From [Scytonema hofmanni] UTEX 2349 (GTDB taxonomy: Bacteria > Cyanobacteriota > Cyanobacteriia > Cyanobacteriales > Nostocaceae), in assembly GCF_000582685.1 (NCBI RefSeq), contig NZ_KK073768.1, forward strand, positions 748,509-812,508: a stretch of DNA of 64,000 bases, given 5' to 3'. Of the stretch, positions 1 through 9,454 are shown in pieces (within the stretch, counting starts at the first letter, position 1; the number at the start of each line of letters is the position of its first letter). Below the pieces are notes generated by a model. The model made no database searches, was not told the DNA's origin, and saw nothing but the letters and a program-made list of their open reading frames with translations. Position numbers and translations under genes: made by a program.

Positions 1-1086
1 TCTGAGCCAGTACTGCAAGCGCTTGTGGAGTGTATGAAATATGATAATTCTAATGTGGGTCTTAGTGCCGCTCAGGCGGTGGTCAAGATTGGTAACGCTC
101 AGGCGTTGGGCAAGTTAGGTAATCCCTCAGAGTCGTTACTGCAAGCGCTTGTAGCGTGTATGAAATATGATAATTCTGATGTGCGTCTTAGTGCCGCTCA
201 GGCGGTGGTCAAGATTGGTAACGCTCAGGCGTTGGGCAAGTTAGGTAATCCCTCAGAGTCGTTACTGCAAGCGCTTGTAGCGTGTATGAAATATGATAAT
301 TCTGATGTGCGTCTTAGTGCCGCTCAGGCGGTGGTCAAGATTGGTAACGCTCAGGCGTTGGGCAAGTTAGGTAATCCCTCAGAGTCGTTACTGCAAGCGC
401 TTCTGGGGTGTCTGAAAGATGATAATTCTGATGTGCGTAGTAATGCCGCTTGGGCATTGGGAGAGTTAGATAACACCTCAGAATCGGTACTGCAAGGGCT
501 TCTGGGGTGTCTCAAAGATGATAATTCTGATGTGCGTCGTAGTGCCGCTTGGGCATTGGGAAAGTTAGGTAACACCTCAGAGTCGGTACTGCAAGGGCTT
601 CTGGGGTGTCTCAAAGATGATAATTCTGATGTGCGTCGTAGTGCCGCTTGGGCATTAGGCAACTTAGGTAACACCTCAGAGTCAGTACTGCAAGGGCTTC
701 TGGAGTGTCTCAAAGATGATAATTCTGATGTGCGTCGTAGTGCCGCTTGGGCATTAGGCAACTTAGGTAACACCTCAGAGTCAGTACTGCAAGGGCTTCT
801 GGAGTGTCTCAAAGATGATAATTCTGATGTGCGTAGTAATGCCACTTGGGCATTAGGCAACTTAGGTAACACCTCAGAGTCAGTACTGCAAGGGCTTGTG
901 GCGTGTCTGAAAGATGATAATTATTATGTGTATAGTAATGCCGCTTGGGCATTAGGCAACTTAGGTAACACCTCAAAGTCAGTACTGCAAGGGCTTCTGG
1001 AGTGTCTGAAAGATGATAATGAGGCTCTGGGTATTTGTGCGGCTAAGGCGGTGAAAAGATTGCTTAAACTGTCTGAGGACATTTAG
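1..1086 (+). CDS. HEAT-repeat protein, 5'-truncated by the window edge
   Basis: The frame is open from base 1 and already encodes repeat sequence (SEPVLQAL) before the first possible start, a GTG at 25, so the gene begins outside the window. The visible part is entirely alpha-helical HEAT/PBS-lyase-like repeats: three units of 42 residues (core CMKYDNSDVRLSAAQA) followed by seven of 33 residues (core CLKDDNSDVRRSAAWALG), the last one degenerate. In this family such arrays are protein-protein scaffolds; in cyanobacteria related proteins include phycobilin lyases and NACHT-associated sensors, but no catalytic domain is visible here. The C-terminus ends soon after the last repeat (KRLLKLSEDI). 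The function cannot be named from this fragment. Confidence 0.85.
   Translation, partial: SEPVLQALVECMKYDNSNVGLSAAQAVVKIGNAQALGKLGNPSESLLQALVACMKYDNSDVRLSAAQAVVKIGNAQALGKLGNPSESLLQALVACMKYDNSDVRLSAAQAVVKIGNAQALGKLGNPSESLLQALLGCLKDDNSDVRSNAAWALGELDNTSESVLQGLLGCLKDDNSDVRRSAAWALGKLGNTSESVLQGLLGCLKDDNSDVRRSAAWALGNLGNTSESVLQGLLECLKDDNSDVRRSAAWALGNLGNTSESVLQGLLECLKDDNSDVRSNATWALGNLGNTSESVLQGLVACLKDDNYYVYSNAAWALGNLGNTSKSVLQGLLECLKDDNEALGICAAKAVKRLLKLSEDI
22..399 (+). repeat. three 126-bp tandem units inside the HEAT gene
   Basis: Units lie at 22-147, 148-273 and 274-399; the second and third read identical over all 126 bases. Each is 27 bases longer than the 99-bp units that follow, because a 9-codon piece (AQAVVKIGN/AQALGKLGN) is itself duplicated in tandem, for example at 70-96 and 97-123. 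Near-perfect identity points to recent amplification. Confidence 0.9.
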
Positions 1087-1152
1087 TGATTAAATTAACC
1101 ACGTATTTGGCAAAGTAGATTTATTTATGTCTCATTTGTTTACAATTCTTCC

Positions 1153-4100
1153 CTAATTTTTCTCCTCCAAAACTAACGTAGAATCAGCCGATCGCCCAAA
1201 TTCTTCTGGTGCGTATTGCAGATATACTTTCGCACCAGGATAAATAAATGTGCCAGGTGTCACCGAACGCACTAAATAATGCAGGCTATAAACGCCTGGA
1301 TCTAAATGGTCGGCGTAGGCGATAATGCGATCGCGATAAATTGTTTTAAAGTTAACTTGCCAATTATCGGCTTTTGCTTTTAACGCAGATGTAGCAGTTT
1401 GAAAGCTTTCATCCACAGCTTCAAATCCCGCAGGTAGGGGATCGTTAATCACCACATGCTCCACAGGATGATCGGCAATCACCTCTAAACCGATATCAAA
1501 TACCTGTCCTGTTTCTATGGTCAACGGCTTATCTTTAGCATAAAGTCCAATTTTTTGCAAAACTTTTTCATCACCGACACGGCTAATTTCTCGCGATATG
1601 CGTAAACCGTTAAATCTCCCAGGTTGATTTCCTTGCAAGCGATAGCGATAAGCTAGTAGATAATGTAATTTTCCCGAACCTGATTTTTGCAGACTTAAAT
1701 CGTGACGTCCACGAGGTAAATTAGCGATCGCCACATTTAGCTGTAAACTAGAATTACGGTATCCTTGAAACCGACTTTCGCCGATTTTCTTACCGGCTAA
1801 TTTCACAGTCGCAGCAAAATTCGGTGGTGTAGGTTGCAGTTTCGCATATTCCACCAAAGCTGTCAGAGCTTGGGCATTGTTATAACTAGTTTGCCATGTC
1901 CCGTTGCGTCGCAGTGTTAAAAGACTTTGAAATAACTTATCTATGACTTCTGGTTTGGCTTTGGCAGCGATAAACAAACGTAAAGCTTGCGCTTGCGCTG
2001 TTGTCGGTGAATTCATCCATCCCCAACTGTCTGGTAAATTTATCACTGCATTGCGACCAGTTTCATATATATATTGTTGTAACTGCTGTAAAAGTTGTTT
2101 AGATTCATCTTGCCATTCAGGAAACTCAGATAGATATCGCGTCAATTTAATTTGCGTCACTAAATCAAAGTTGTTCCGTTGTTGGTAAATATCTGTCAAA
2201 AAGCTATTGCGTTTTTCGCCAAATTGTGCAATGGCAATTAAAGCGTTAAGTTGCATTTGGCTTTTGCAGGGTTGCTGTTTACAAAACTCAAATTGTCCGG
2301 GGTTGGCAAGGATTTTCGGCAAATATCCCTTGAGGCGTGGTATCATCCCTGCATCGACATTTGCTTTCGCCAAAGATTCAGCCACGTAGAGAGAAATCCA
2401 AGGATCTGACTTTTCTTGTCCCGGATAAGCTGCAAAACCACCATCGGCAAGTTGGAGTTTTTGCAATTGGGCGATCGCTTGGGTTGATTGTTTGGTAAAA
2501 TCAAACTCTGGGATTTGACCGTATTTCTCTGAGAGTGTTTGCAGATTAGCGGCAATTATCAACTTACTCGCAGCGGGTTCCGCAAAAGGTAAATCATCAT
2601 CTTCTATAACTTGTTTTGCAGGTGCTTTAATTTCCGGAATCAGAGTACTCGCTAATTGAATGTCTAAACCTCCCACTCCGGGTAAGACATTTTTATCGAC
2701 ATTCAAAGGAATTTTTACTTGATTGGCAGTAACACCAGTTTCAACAACTTCTTCTGTAATTTCCAGCGGTTTAATTTCCAAAGGAACTTCAAAAGCATCA
2801 GTGTTGCGATTAAGTTGAGTGGTAAAGCGGATTTGACTTTCACCAACACTGGAAGCGACGATGGGAAAGCGATAAGCAGAAGTAGCTGATTGAACTTGGG
2901 TTTGTAAAGAAACAGCTTTGGAATTTTTCCCTTCAAAGTTGATTTTACCGCTAACTGCACCATCAATTGCTAGAGTAGCAGATGAGTTCGTGTTGTTAGT
3001 TATGGATAAACCAGCGAGAATGCGATCGCCTGGACGCGCAAATTGTGGCAATATTGGATTAGTTAGCAGTGGCTTTGTGGTGATAAAGGTTGTTTCGCCG
3101 TTACCAAAACGGAGATTTCCATCAGTAGCTACAGCCATTATTCGCCATGTGGTCAAGTTATCTGGTAATTTAAATGTTATCTGTGCCTTACCATAAGCGT
3201 CTGTAACTATATTATTATAGTAAGCTAAAGCTTGAAAATCTCTGCGGATGCGGGTATTTGCTGTACCGGCTGAGAAACCACCACCATAACCCCAACCTTT
3301 CGGTTTCGCTACAGCGTTTTGTTCTACCACCACATTTTGACGATTATCGCTAAAGCGGGTAGATATTGATTGTTCAGCATAAACCGTATTTACCAAATCT
3401 GGGGGACGATAACCAGAAAGTTGTAACACTGCTTCATTCACCACCATGATGGTGAGTTGTCCTTTGGTGGGATTTCCTTGATTATCCTTCAATTCCAATT
3501 GTACCGTTTCTGAAGCACCAGGTTCCAAGGAAGTTTGCAAAGGTGTAACTTGCAGCTTTAAATATTTATCAGACAAATTCACTTTAAAAGTTGCAAAGCC
3601 AATTTTAGCTAAATTATTTAAACTTCCGGGTTCCAATTTATTCAGAGGAACACCTTGACGTACCAACACAGCTTCAACTGCTGCATTTGGTAGCATTTCC
3701 GGTGTAACTTTAAATTGGATTTGTGGTGCTCCGCCCTTAACTTTGGTAATCTGTTGATAGATTGGTTTATCTTTGACAACGGCAAAGTATAATTCTCCTT
3801 CTTTATAAGGAGATTGAATTAGAATTGTAGCAGTTTCACCGACTTTAAACTCTTTTTTATCAAGTTTGACTTCCAACTTATCTTTTTCACCTTCACTCCA
3901 TAGCACGGGATTTGCACCAGTTGCCCAAATTTGCAAATCTGTGGCAGTTAAATCATGTTTCGCATCGCTAAAATTAGCTCTAATTCTGTAAGAACCTGAT
4001 TCGGGTGGTGTTAAACTTACAGATTGAGGACTGTTACTGGATGTAACTTCTACTTTTCCCACAGTCTTATATTCAACTTGATTTTTCGCAGTTTTACTAC

Positions 4101-6843
4101 CTTCCACCACTTTAGTTAAACTGCTGTATTTCATCTGCTGCAATTCCAACCTAATGCGTTCACCTTCCAGCACTTTTCCTGTAAAGTCAGATACGACAAC
4201 TTGAATTGGAAAAGCTTTCCCAGCTTCAGCGACAAAGTTGCTTTTTAAACCGATGAGACGATTACTCGGCAAAGCTGTAAAAGTTTGAGAATTCGCTACA
4301 GATAAATTAGAAACGTCTGCAACTTCAACATCTACCCGATAAATCATCGGATAAGGTAAATCTTTTCCCACACTTACAATTTGACTACTTTTACCATTCG
4401 CATCTAGCTGGGTATCAGTTTGCAAAACATCGCTTGGTAAAGACGGAGATTCTTCCGGGAAAAACCATTGTCTACCAAAACTGAATTCTTCCCAACCCTT
4501 AGGAATAAAATTCGTTTGGCTTCTCGTCACAAAATATTTTGCCTTTCCTGCTTCCACAGGTGATCCGAATAGATAATTACTTGTGGTTTTCGCGTCAATC
4601 TTATCACCAATCAGAGCAAATTGCTTATCTAAAGCTAATTCAACTTTGAAATTTGGCGGTTTAAATTCAGCTACGCGAAATTCTCCAGAAATTTCGTGTC
4701 CGTTTTTCCCCTTCGCTTGAATCGTATAATAGCCTAATTTTTGATTACTCTTGATAGGCACTTCTACAGAAAACGTCCCAAACTCATTCGTTGTTTGCGT
4801 ACCTAAATCTGTCTTTTGTCCATCTGGATTTAGAATACTTAATTGGTAAACAGCTTTTTTATCCTGCTGAATCGTCCCATTTTGTAAATAATCAGCAAAG
4901 CCGGTAAAATAAGCTTTTTCATTTGGTTGATACAACTGCCTGTCAGAAAAAATTATTCCTCGTGATTCTGGTTTATCATTTTGCCAACCCGCATCAATCC
5001 CATAACCGTAACTACCGCTATATTCATCAGTGCGTGCAAATGCCCAATCTTGATTTTCACGCGCTACAACTAATAGTTCTGGTGATTTTTTCAAGCTTTG
5101 ACTTTGAGCATAACATGACTGCAAATCTGAACGATTCAGCTTTAAATTTCCATTTACATCAGTTTTTCCTGATGCACAACGTATCGGTTCCGGACGAGAT
5201 TTGGCATTCAATTTTGATTCATAAATTTCCACAGTAGCACCTTTTACAGGTGAACCATCGGCAAGATGATGAACCCGAATTAAACTCGATTCTGGAAACC
5301 ACTGGGAAAATACACCCAAATTCGTCAATTGAACTAACCCGTAACTCGTAAATTCTCTCCAAAGTTGTTTATTATTCTCTTGATATTGATTAGTGCGTCC
5401 TTGTACTCCATAAGCTAGCATTCCTGTGGCAGTACGCAACTTTTGTCGTAAAGGAATACTTACATCAACTGATTGATTCTTCTTCGTGGCTATTTTAAAG
5501 CTTTGCCATTCCGATGATTTAGGTAATAAATCATTCCCACTATTAAAATAAACTAAATCTGTTGCTTGAACTACTTTATAAGCAGCTTTGTATTTTGACT
5601 CTGGTAAATTGACTGTATTTATATTTAGCTGTAAATTCTTACCCGCAGGGAAAATATTTAACCCATCAGGAACCCAGATATCCCCCGCTAAATCTCCCGT
5701 ATAATAATTCACGGTAACTGATTTACCTAAAGTCTGTCCAAACTTATCTTTGAGATTTGCACCAATCGTGATTTTATAATGAGTTGCAGGTTTTAAAGCA
5801 TAAGGATTGATGCTGACAAGTTTATCTTGCTCGTTGACTTGGATAATTCGAGAAATATCTTGCGGTGCAGGATTAATTGTAATATTTTCAATAGCCGAAT
5901 CTGCTATGACGACGTTATTAAATTCTAGCTGTGGACTACCTTGAATAAATCTGCCATATGTACCACTTGCATCAGGTTGCCCGTAAAATTTAATTCCTTG
6001 AAATGTCAATGGGGAATAAGTTGTTAACTTACTGACAAACTCCTTCTCACTTAAGAGATTACCATCAGCCGGACGCACACCGGGAGAAAATTGCAAGCGA
6101 TAACGAGTTGCTTTCTCAAGATTTTGCTGCGGAATCAAATTATAAACCCAATTCCGTGCTGAAGGGTCAAATTTTTCCAGTGGTTCTTCATTCTCGGAAA
6201 CCTTTTCTTCCTTCGCTAAATCAACTTTGAAACGTATACCCTCCTTTTTCCCTTCCGGAATAAGTTGCAAATGCTTTTTCACTGAAGCTAAATTCAATTT
6301 TACATTTGAGGTAAATTGCAACTTCTCTTTTAAATCAATCGATTCAGCTTCAACCTTTTGAATAGGGTTAACACCTGGTAAATTACTTAAATTGATGAGT
6401 TCGGTGTTGAAAGTCCAAGCTAAATCTTGTTCAAGACGGTGTTTTTTTAAGTCTGCTAAACCAGCTTTGAGAGTAACTTTAAATCGCGTTGCTTTTGGCA
6501 GTGCTTTCTCAGCTTGAAATCCAACCATCCGTGGTGTCAAAAATCGAAAATGACCAGGTAAATTTGGCGTAAGTTCAAATTTTTGTAACAAACTTTCTTG
6601 TTCTGGGTTATCAAGACTTTCAAGAGGAATTAAAGCTTGTTTAAAGCGGATACGAATTTGCTGAAGAGGTTTCGCATCTCCGAGGGGACTAATTTGTTCA
6701 ATCCAATCTGGTAAATTTGGGGGAGTTAGTGCAGAAACTTCTGGAAGTTGTTCTTTACCTGGAGTGATACCAATTAAATTACACCCTGTTATTCCTAGTA
6801 CAAATGCTAGGATAAGCAAGGACTGAATTATTTTTATGAGCAT
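1153..6843 (-). CDS. alpha-2-macroglobulin family lipoprotein (YfaS-like), thioester lost
   Basis: 1896 residues, usual for bacterial alpha-2-macroglobulins, which sit in the cell envelope and are thought to trap attacking proteases. The N-terminus is a lipoprotein signal with lipobox ITGC around residue 21. MG-type beta domains follow, a linker with a Gly-rich stretch (KGWGYGGGFSAG), then the alpha-helical thioester-type domain containing DGGFAAYPGQEKSDPWISLYVAESL. The CxEQ thioester motif expected at the start of that domain is replaced by FAEP (in LPFAEPAASKL), so Cys and Gln are both missing and covalent trapping by thioester should be impossible. The gene is divergent from pbpC, matching the known yfaS-pbpC association, in which PBP1C may repair peptidoglycan while the macroglobulin guards the envelope. 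Confidence 0.9.
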   Translation of the reverse strand: MLIKIIQSLLILAFVLGITGCNLIGITPGKEQLPEVSALTPPNLPDWIEQISPLGDAKPLQQIRIRFKQALIPLESLDNPEQESLLQKFELTPNLPGHFRFLTPRMVGFQAEKALPKATRFKVTLKAGLADLKKHRLEQDLAWTFNTELINLSNLPGVNPIQKVEAESIDLKEKLQFTSNVKLNLASVKKHLQLIPEGKKEGIRFKVDLAKEEKVSENEEPLEKFDPSARNWVYNLIPQQNLEKATRYRLQFSPGVRPADGNLLSEKEFVSKLTTYSPLTFQGIKFYGQPDASGTYGRFIQGSPQLEFNNVVIADSAIENITINPAPQDISRIIQVNEQDKLVSINPYALKPATHYKITIGANLKDKFGQTLGKSVTVNYYTGDLAGDIWVPDGLNIFPAGKNLQLNINTVNLPESKYKAAYKVVQATDLVYFNSGNDLLPKSSEWQSFKIATKKNQSVDVSIPLRQKLRTATGMLAYGVQGRTNQYQENNKQLWREFTSYGLVQLTNLGVFSQWFPESSLIRVHHLADGSPVKGATVEIYESKLNAKSRPEPIRCASGKTDVNGNLKLNRSDLQSCYAQSQSLKKSPELLVVARENQDWAFARTDEYSGSYGYGIDAGWQNDKPESRGIIFSDRQLYQPNEKAYFTGFADYLQNGTIQQDKKAVYQLSILNPDGQKTDLGTQTTNEFGTFSVEVPIKSNQKLGYYTIQAKGKNGHEISGEFRVAEFKPPNFKVELALDKQFALIGDKIDAKTTSNYLFGSPVEAGKAKYFVTRSQTNFIPKGWEEFSFGRQWFFPEESPSLPSDVLQTDTQLDANGKSSQIVSVGKDLPYPMIYRVDVEVADVSNLSVANSQTFTALPSNRLIGLKSNFVAEAGKAFPIQVVVSDFTGKVLEGERIRLELQQMKYSSLTKVVEGSKTAKNQVEYKTVGKVEVTSSNSPQSVSLTPPESGSYRIRANFSDAKHDLTATDLQIWATGANPVLWSEGEKDKLEVKLDKKEFKVGETATILIQSPYKEGELYFAVVKDKPIYQQITKVKGGAPQIQFKVTPEMLPNAAVEAVLVRQGVPLNKLEPGSLNNLAKIGFATFKVNLSDKYLKLQVTPLQTSLEPGASETVQLELKDNQGNPTKGQLTIMVVNEAVLQLSGYRPPDLVNTVYAEQSISTRFSDNRQNVVVEQNAVAKPKGWGYGGGFSAGTANTRIRRDFQALAYYNNIVTDAYGKAQITFKLPDNLTTWRIMAVATDGNLRFGNGETTFITTKPLLTNPILPQFARPGDRILAGLSITNNTNSSATLAIDGAVSGKINFEGKNSKAVSLQTQVQSATSAYRFPIVASSVGESQIRFTTQLNRNTDAFEVPLEIKPLEITEEVVETGVTANQVKIPLNVDKNVLPGVGGLDIQLASTLIPEIKAPAKQVIEDDDLPFAEPAASKLIIAANLQTLSEKYGQIPEFDFTKQSTQAIAQLQKLQLADGGFAAYPGQEKSDPWISLYVAESLAKANVDAGMIPRLKGYLPKILANPGQFEFCKQQPCKSQMQLNALIAIAQFGEKRNSFLTDIYQQRNNFDLVTQIKLTRYLSEFPEWQDESKQLLQQLQQYIYETGRNAVINLPDSWGWMNSPTTAQAQALRLFIAAKAKPEVIDKLFQSLLTLRRNGTWQTSYNNAQALTALVEYAKLQPTPPNFAATVKLAGKKIGESRFQGYRNSSLQLNVAIANLPRGRHDLSLQKSGSGKLHYLLAYRYRLQGNQPGRFNGLRISREISRVGDEKVLQKIGLYAKDKPLTIETGQVFDIGLEVIADHPVEHVVINDPLPAGFEAVDESFQTATSALKAKADNWQVNFKTIYRDRIIAYADHLDPGVYSLHYLVRSVTPGTFIYPGAKVYLQYAPEEFGRSADSTLVLEEKN

Positions 6844-7123
6844 CTAAAATAAACTAATGTGGCAATAGTATAACTGTTATAGCAATCCTAAATAAGAGCG
6901 TCAAAATTTATCTCTTTTCTTTCCTCTGCGTTCTCTCCGTTCTCTAACGAACCACCAAGACACGTTCGCGTAGCGTCTCCGATAGGAGAAGGAGAAGGAA
7001 TAAGAGTTGCAGAGGGTTTTTGCGTAAGTCATAAAATAGTAATTATGACAAAAATGGTATGGATTCTCTAAACAACTAATTGAATCTGATTGTTTCCGAA
7101 AAACATTACAAATCTTAATTTAG
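6844..7123. other. divergent intergenic region between the macroglobulin and pbpC
   Basis: 280 bp that must hold promoters for both genes. It contains a short cyanobacterial repeat around 6960-7000 (CGTTCGCGTAGCGTCTCC followed by purine-rich GGAGAAGGAG). No convincing -10/-35 pair or operator was identified by eye. Confidence 0.5.
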
Positions 7124-9454
7124 ATGAGTAGAAAGAAGTTTGTAGTCAGGGCTTCAGCCCTTAAAATTATGATGAGTGCTAAAGCCCTCACTACGGTTAT
7201 CGTAATCCTGCTATTATGCGTGACAGTACGCTTATTGCCATACCTTGCACCAATTCGTACCGCAGATATTGCCCAAGATAAACAAGCGATCGCTTTTACA
7301 GATCGCAATGGGTTATTATTAGGAACGCTACTCACACGCGATCGCGAACATACCGCAGTCGTACCATTAAATCAAGTTTCCCCCGAATTTATCCAGGCGA
7401 TTTTAGCGGCGGAAGATGGTACGTTTTATCACCACGGCGCACTAGATTTAAAAGCGATCGCTCGCGCTATCAAAGACGCAATTCACGCGAAACGAATAGT
7501 TTCGGGTGCTTCTACCATCACCATGCAACTAGCCCGCATGTTGGATTCACTGCCCCGCACGGTATCAGGTAAAACTCAGGAAATTTGGTTATCTTGGCGG
7601 TTAACAGCCGGAATGAATAAAGATGATATCCTCAGTGCATATATCAATCGTTTACCAATGGGAGGAAATATCTATGGTGTAGAAGCTGCATCTCGCATCT
7701 ATTTTTCCATACCCGCAAGTGATTTGAATCTCCCACAAGCAAGTTTATTAGCTGCTATCCCCAATAATCCCACTTATTTTAATCCTTACGAACATTATCA
7801 ACGGTTGAAACAGCGACAAAAATACGTCCTTAATCGAATGATACAGGATGGGTATATCACCAGGGCGATCGCCGAACGAGCATACACCGAAAAAGTTATA
7901 TTTGCATCTCGTCAACCGGGAATCATTGCCGCACCACATTTTTTATTTTGGCTGTCAACTTCCCTTAACAAATCTTCATCTCCCATCCGCACCACCATCA
8001 ATCGTCCTTTACAGCAGTTTGTGGAAGCGCAAGTACAGCAAATACTTACTAACCTTGCTGCAAATAACGTTCATGACGCAGCTGCTTTAGTAATTGACAA
8101 CCACACCGGCGAAGTTTTAGCTTATGTCGGTTCCCCTGATTATTTTAACGAAGCCAAACTCGGACGTAATGATGGAGTTCAGGCGTTGCGTCAACCAGGT
8201 TCTACACTCAAGCCGTTTTTATATGAGTTAGCTTTAGAGAAATCTGTAATCCGTCCCAACTCTATTTTAGCAGATGTACCCGCAAATTACGCAATTTCTG
8301 GGGCGAAACTTTACAGTCCTACAGATTATACGCGAAGCTTTACAGGACCTGTGCGGGTGCGCGTTGCTTTAGCGAATTCCCTGAATGTACCAGCAGTCAG
8401 GGTTTTAGAAAAGGTTGGTGTGCAGACTTTCTTGAATCGTCTGCGTGACTTGGGGTTTGCACACTTGACTCAGTCGGCAGAATATTATGGGTTGGGTTTG
8501 ACTTTGGGTAGTGGGGAAGTCAGTTTATGGGAATTAGCTAAAGCTTATGTAAGTATGGCACGACAAGGACAAGCCACCCAAATTATAACCACATTTCCTC
8601 CTCTCCCCCTCTCCCCCACTCCACGCCAGTCGCTACAACGGAGGGAACCTCCGCAACGCGCTGGCTCCCCCCTCTCCCCGACGATGTGGGAATTGATTGT
8701 TGACATGTTGAGCGATCGCTATGCTCGTGCGGCAGCTTTTGGTGTAGACTCGGTACTAAATTTACCATTTGCCACTGCGGTCAAAACAGGCACATCTTCT
8801 AATTTTCGTGATACATGGACTGTCGGCTTTTCTAGCGATTACACAGTGGCTACCTGGGTAGGTAATTTCGACGGGGAACCCATGCGTCAAGTCTCTGGTG
8901 TTACAGGTGCAGCGCCTTTGTGGAATCGAATTATGTTACATTTACACTCCTCCCAAGAACCAGCTAATTTTCCTCCTCCATCAGGGATGGTGAAACTACC
9001 TATTTGTGCAATTTCTGGGTTAAAACCTACACCTGATTGCACTTCAGTTGTGGAAGAATATTTTTACCCAGAAGACAAAAGCAACTATGAACGTCTTGAG
9101 TTGAATTTACCCGGTGAGTATGATGAATGGTTAGCAAGACAAAATCAATTCAATTTAACTTCTCACAACTTCAAAATTTTATCGCCTCATAATCGCGATT
9201 TATTCTTATTATATCCAGGTGAAGAAGGAAAGCAAAAATTAGAATTTAAGGTAGGGGGAATAACATCTAAACCTGTAGAATGGTGGTTGAACGATCAAAA
9301 GTTAGATACATCAGCTAATGCCTTGTTTTGGACATTGCGTCCCGGTAACTGGACTTTATCAGCAAAAAGTGGTGAAATCAGCGACAAAGTTACTTTTCAA
9401 GTACAGTTAGCAAATACAAAACCCACACGTCGCGGCTTTTCTGTAGTTAAATAG
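7124..9454 (+). CDS. pbpC: penicillin-binding protein 1C (bifunctional transglycosylase/transpeptidase)
   Basis: 776 residues, close to the usual PBP1C length. Order: cytoplasmic tail and one membrane anchor (about residues 20-40); GT51 transglycosylase with EDGTFYHHG and GASTITMQLAR; transpeptidase with the three active-site motifs STLK (in RQPGSTLKPF), SLN (in ALANSLNVPAV) and KTGT (in AVKTGTSSNFRDTW); then a PBP1C-type C-terminal domain. It polymerises and cross-links peptidoglycan at the outer face of the inner membrane. Two oddities are visible: the first 24 or so codons lie in a palindromic repeat (7142-7196), so ATG 7169 or 7172 are alternative starts, and a low-complexity insert (PPLPLSPTPRQSLQRREPP...) sits between the SxN and KTG motifs, encoded by another palindrome (8625-8665). 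All catalytic motifs are intact. Confidence 0.92.
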   Translation: MSRKKFVVRASALKIMMSAKALTTVIVILLLCVTVRLLPYLAPIRTADIAQDKQAIAFTDRNGLLLGTLLTRDREHTAVVPLNQVSPEFIQAILAAEDGTFYHHGALDLKAIARAIKDAIHAKRIVSGASTITMQLARMLDSLPRTVSGKTQEIWLSWRLTAGMNKDDILSAYINRLPMGGNIYGVEAASRIYFSIPASDLNLPQASLLAAIPNNPTYFNPYEHYQRLKQRQKYVLNRMIQDGYITRAIAERAYTEKVIFASRQPGIIAAPHFLFWLSTSLNKSSSPIRTTINRPLQQFVEAQVQQILTNLAANNVHDAAALVIDNHTGEVLAYVGSPDYFNEAKLGRNDGVQALRQPGSTLKPFLYELALEKSVIRPNSILADVPANYAISGAKLYSPTDYTRSFTGPVRVRVALANSLNVPAVRVLEKVGVQTFLNRLRDLGFAHLTQSAEYYGLGLTLGSGEVSLWELAKAYVSMARQGQATQIITTFPPLPLSPTPRQSLQRREPPQRAGSPLSPTMWELIVDMLSDRYARAAAFGVDSVLNLPFATAVKTGTSSNFRDTWTVGFSSDYTVATWVGNFDGEPMRQVSGVTGAAPLWNRIMLHLHSSQEPANFPPPSGMVKLPICAISGLKPTPDCTSVVEEYFYPEDKSNYERLELNLPGEYDEWLARQNQFNLTSHNFKILSPHNRDLFLLYPGEEGKQKLEFKVGGITSKPVEWWLNDQKLDTSANALFWTLRPGNWTLSAKSGEISDKVTFQVQLANTKPTRRGFSVVK
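7142..7196. repeat. palindromic repeat over the pbpC start region
   Basis: Arms GTAGTCAGGGCTTCAGCCCT and, inverted, GTAGTGAGGGCTTTAGCACT flank a short loop. It is the same family as the elements at 12325-12378 and 47314-47367, here read as codons for the PbpC N-terminal tail. Confidence 0.7.
8625..8665. repeat. in-frame palindrome within pbpC
   Basis: Imperfect hairpin with arms GCCAG...CGGAGG and CCTCCG...CTGGC around a GAA loop, set in C/T-rich sequence (8591-8680). It encodes the linker RQSLQRREPPQRAG, absent from the recognised transpeptidase motifs. Confidence 0.7.

Noticed and set aside
351..872. 173-codon frame antisense to the HEAT repeats
   Set aside because: It mirrors the tandem repeat of the real gene (period 33 residues) and has no ribosome site or recognisable fold.
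4923..5237. Plus-strand frame of 104 codons inside the macroglobulin gene
   Set aside because: It is antisense to a clear 1896-codon gene and has no protein-like features.
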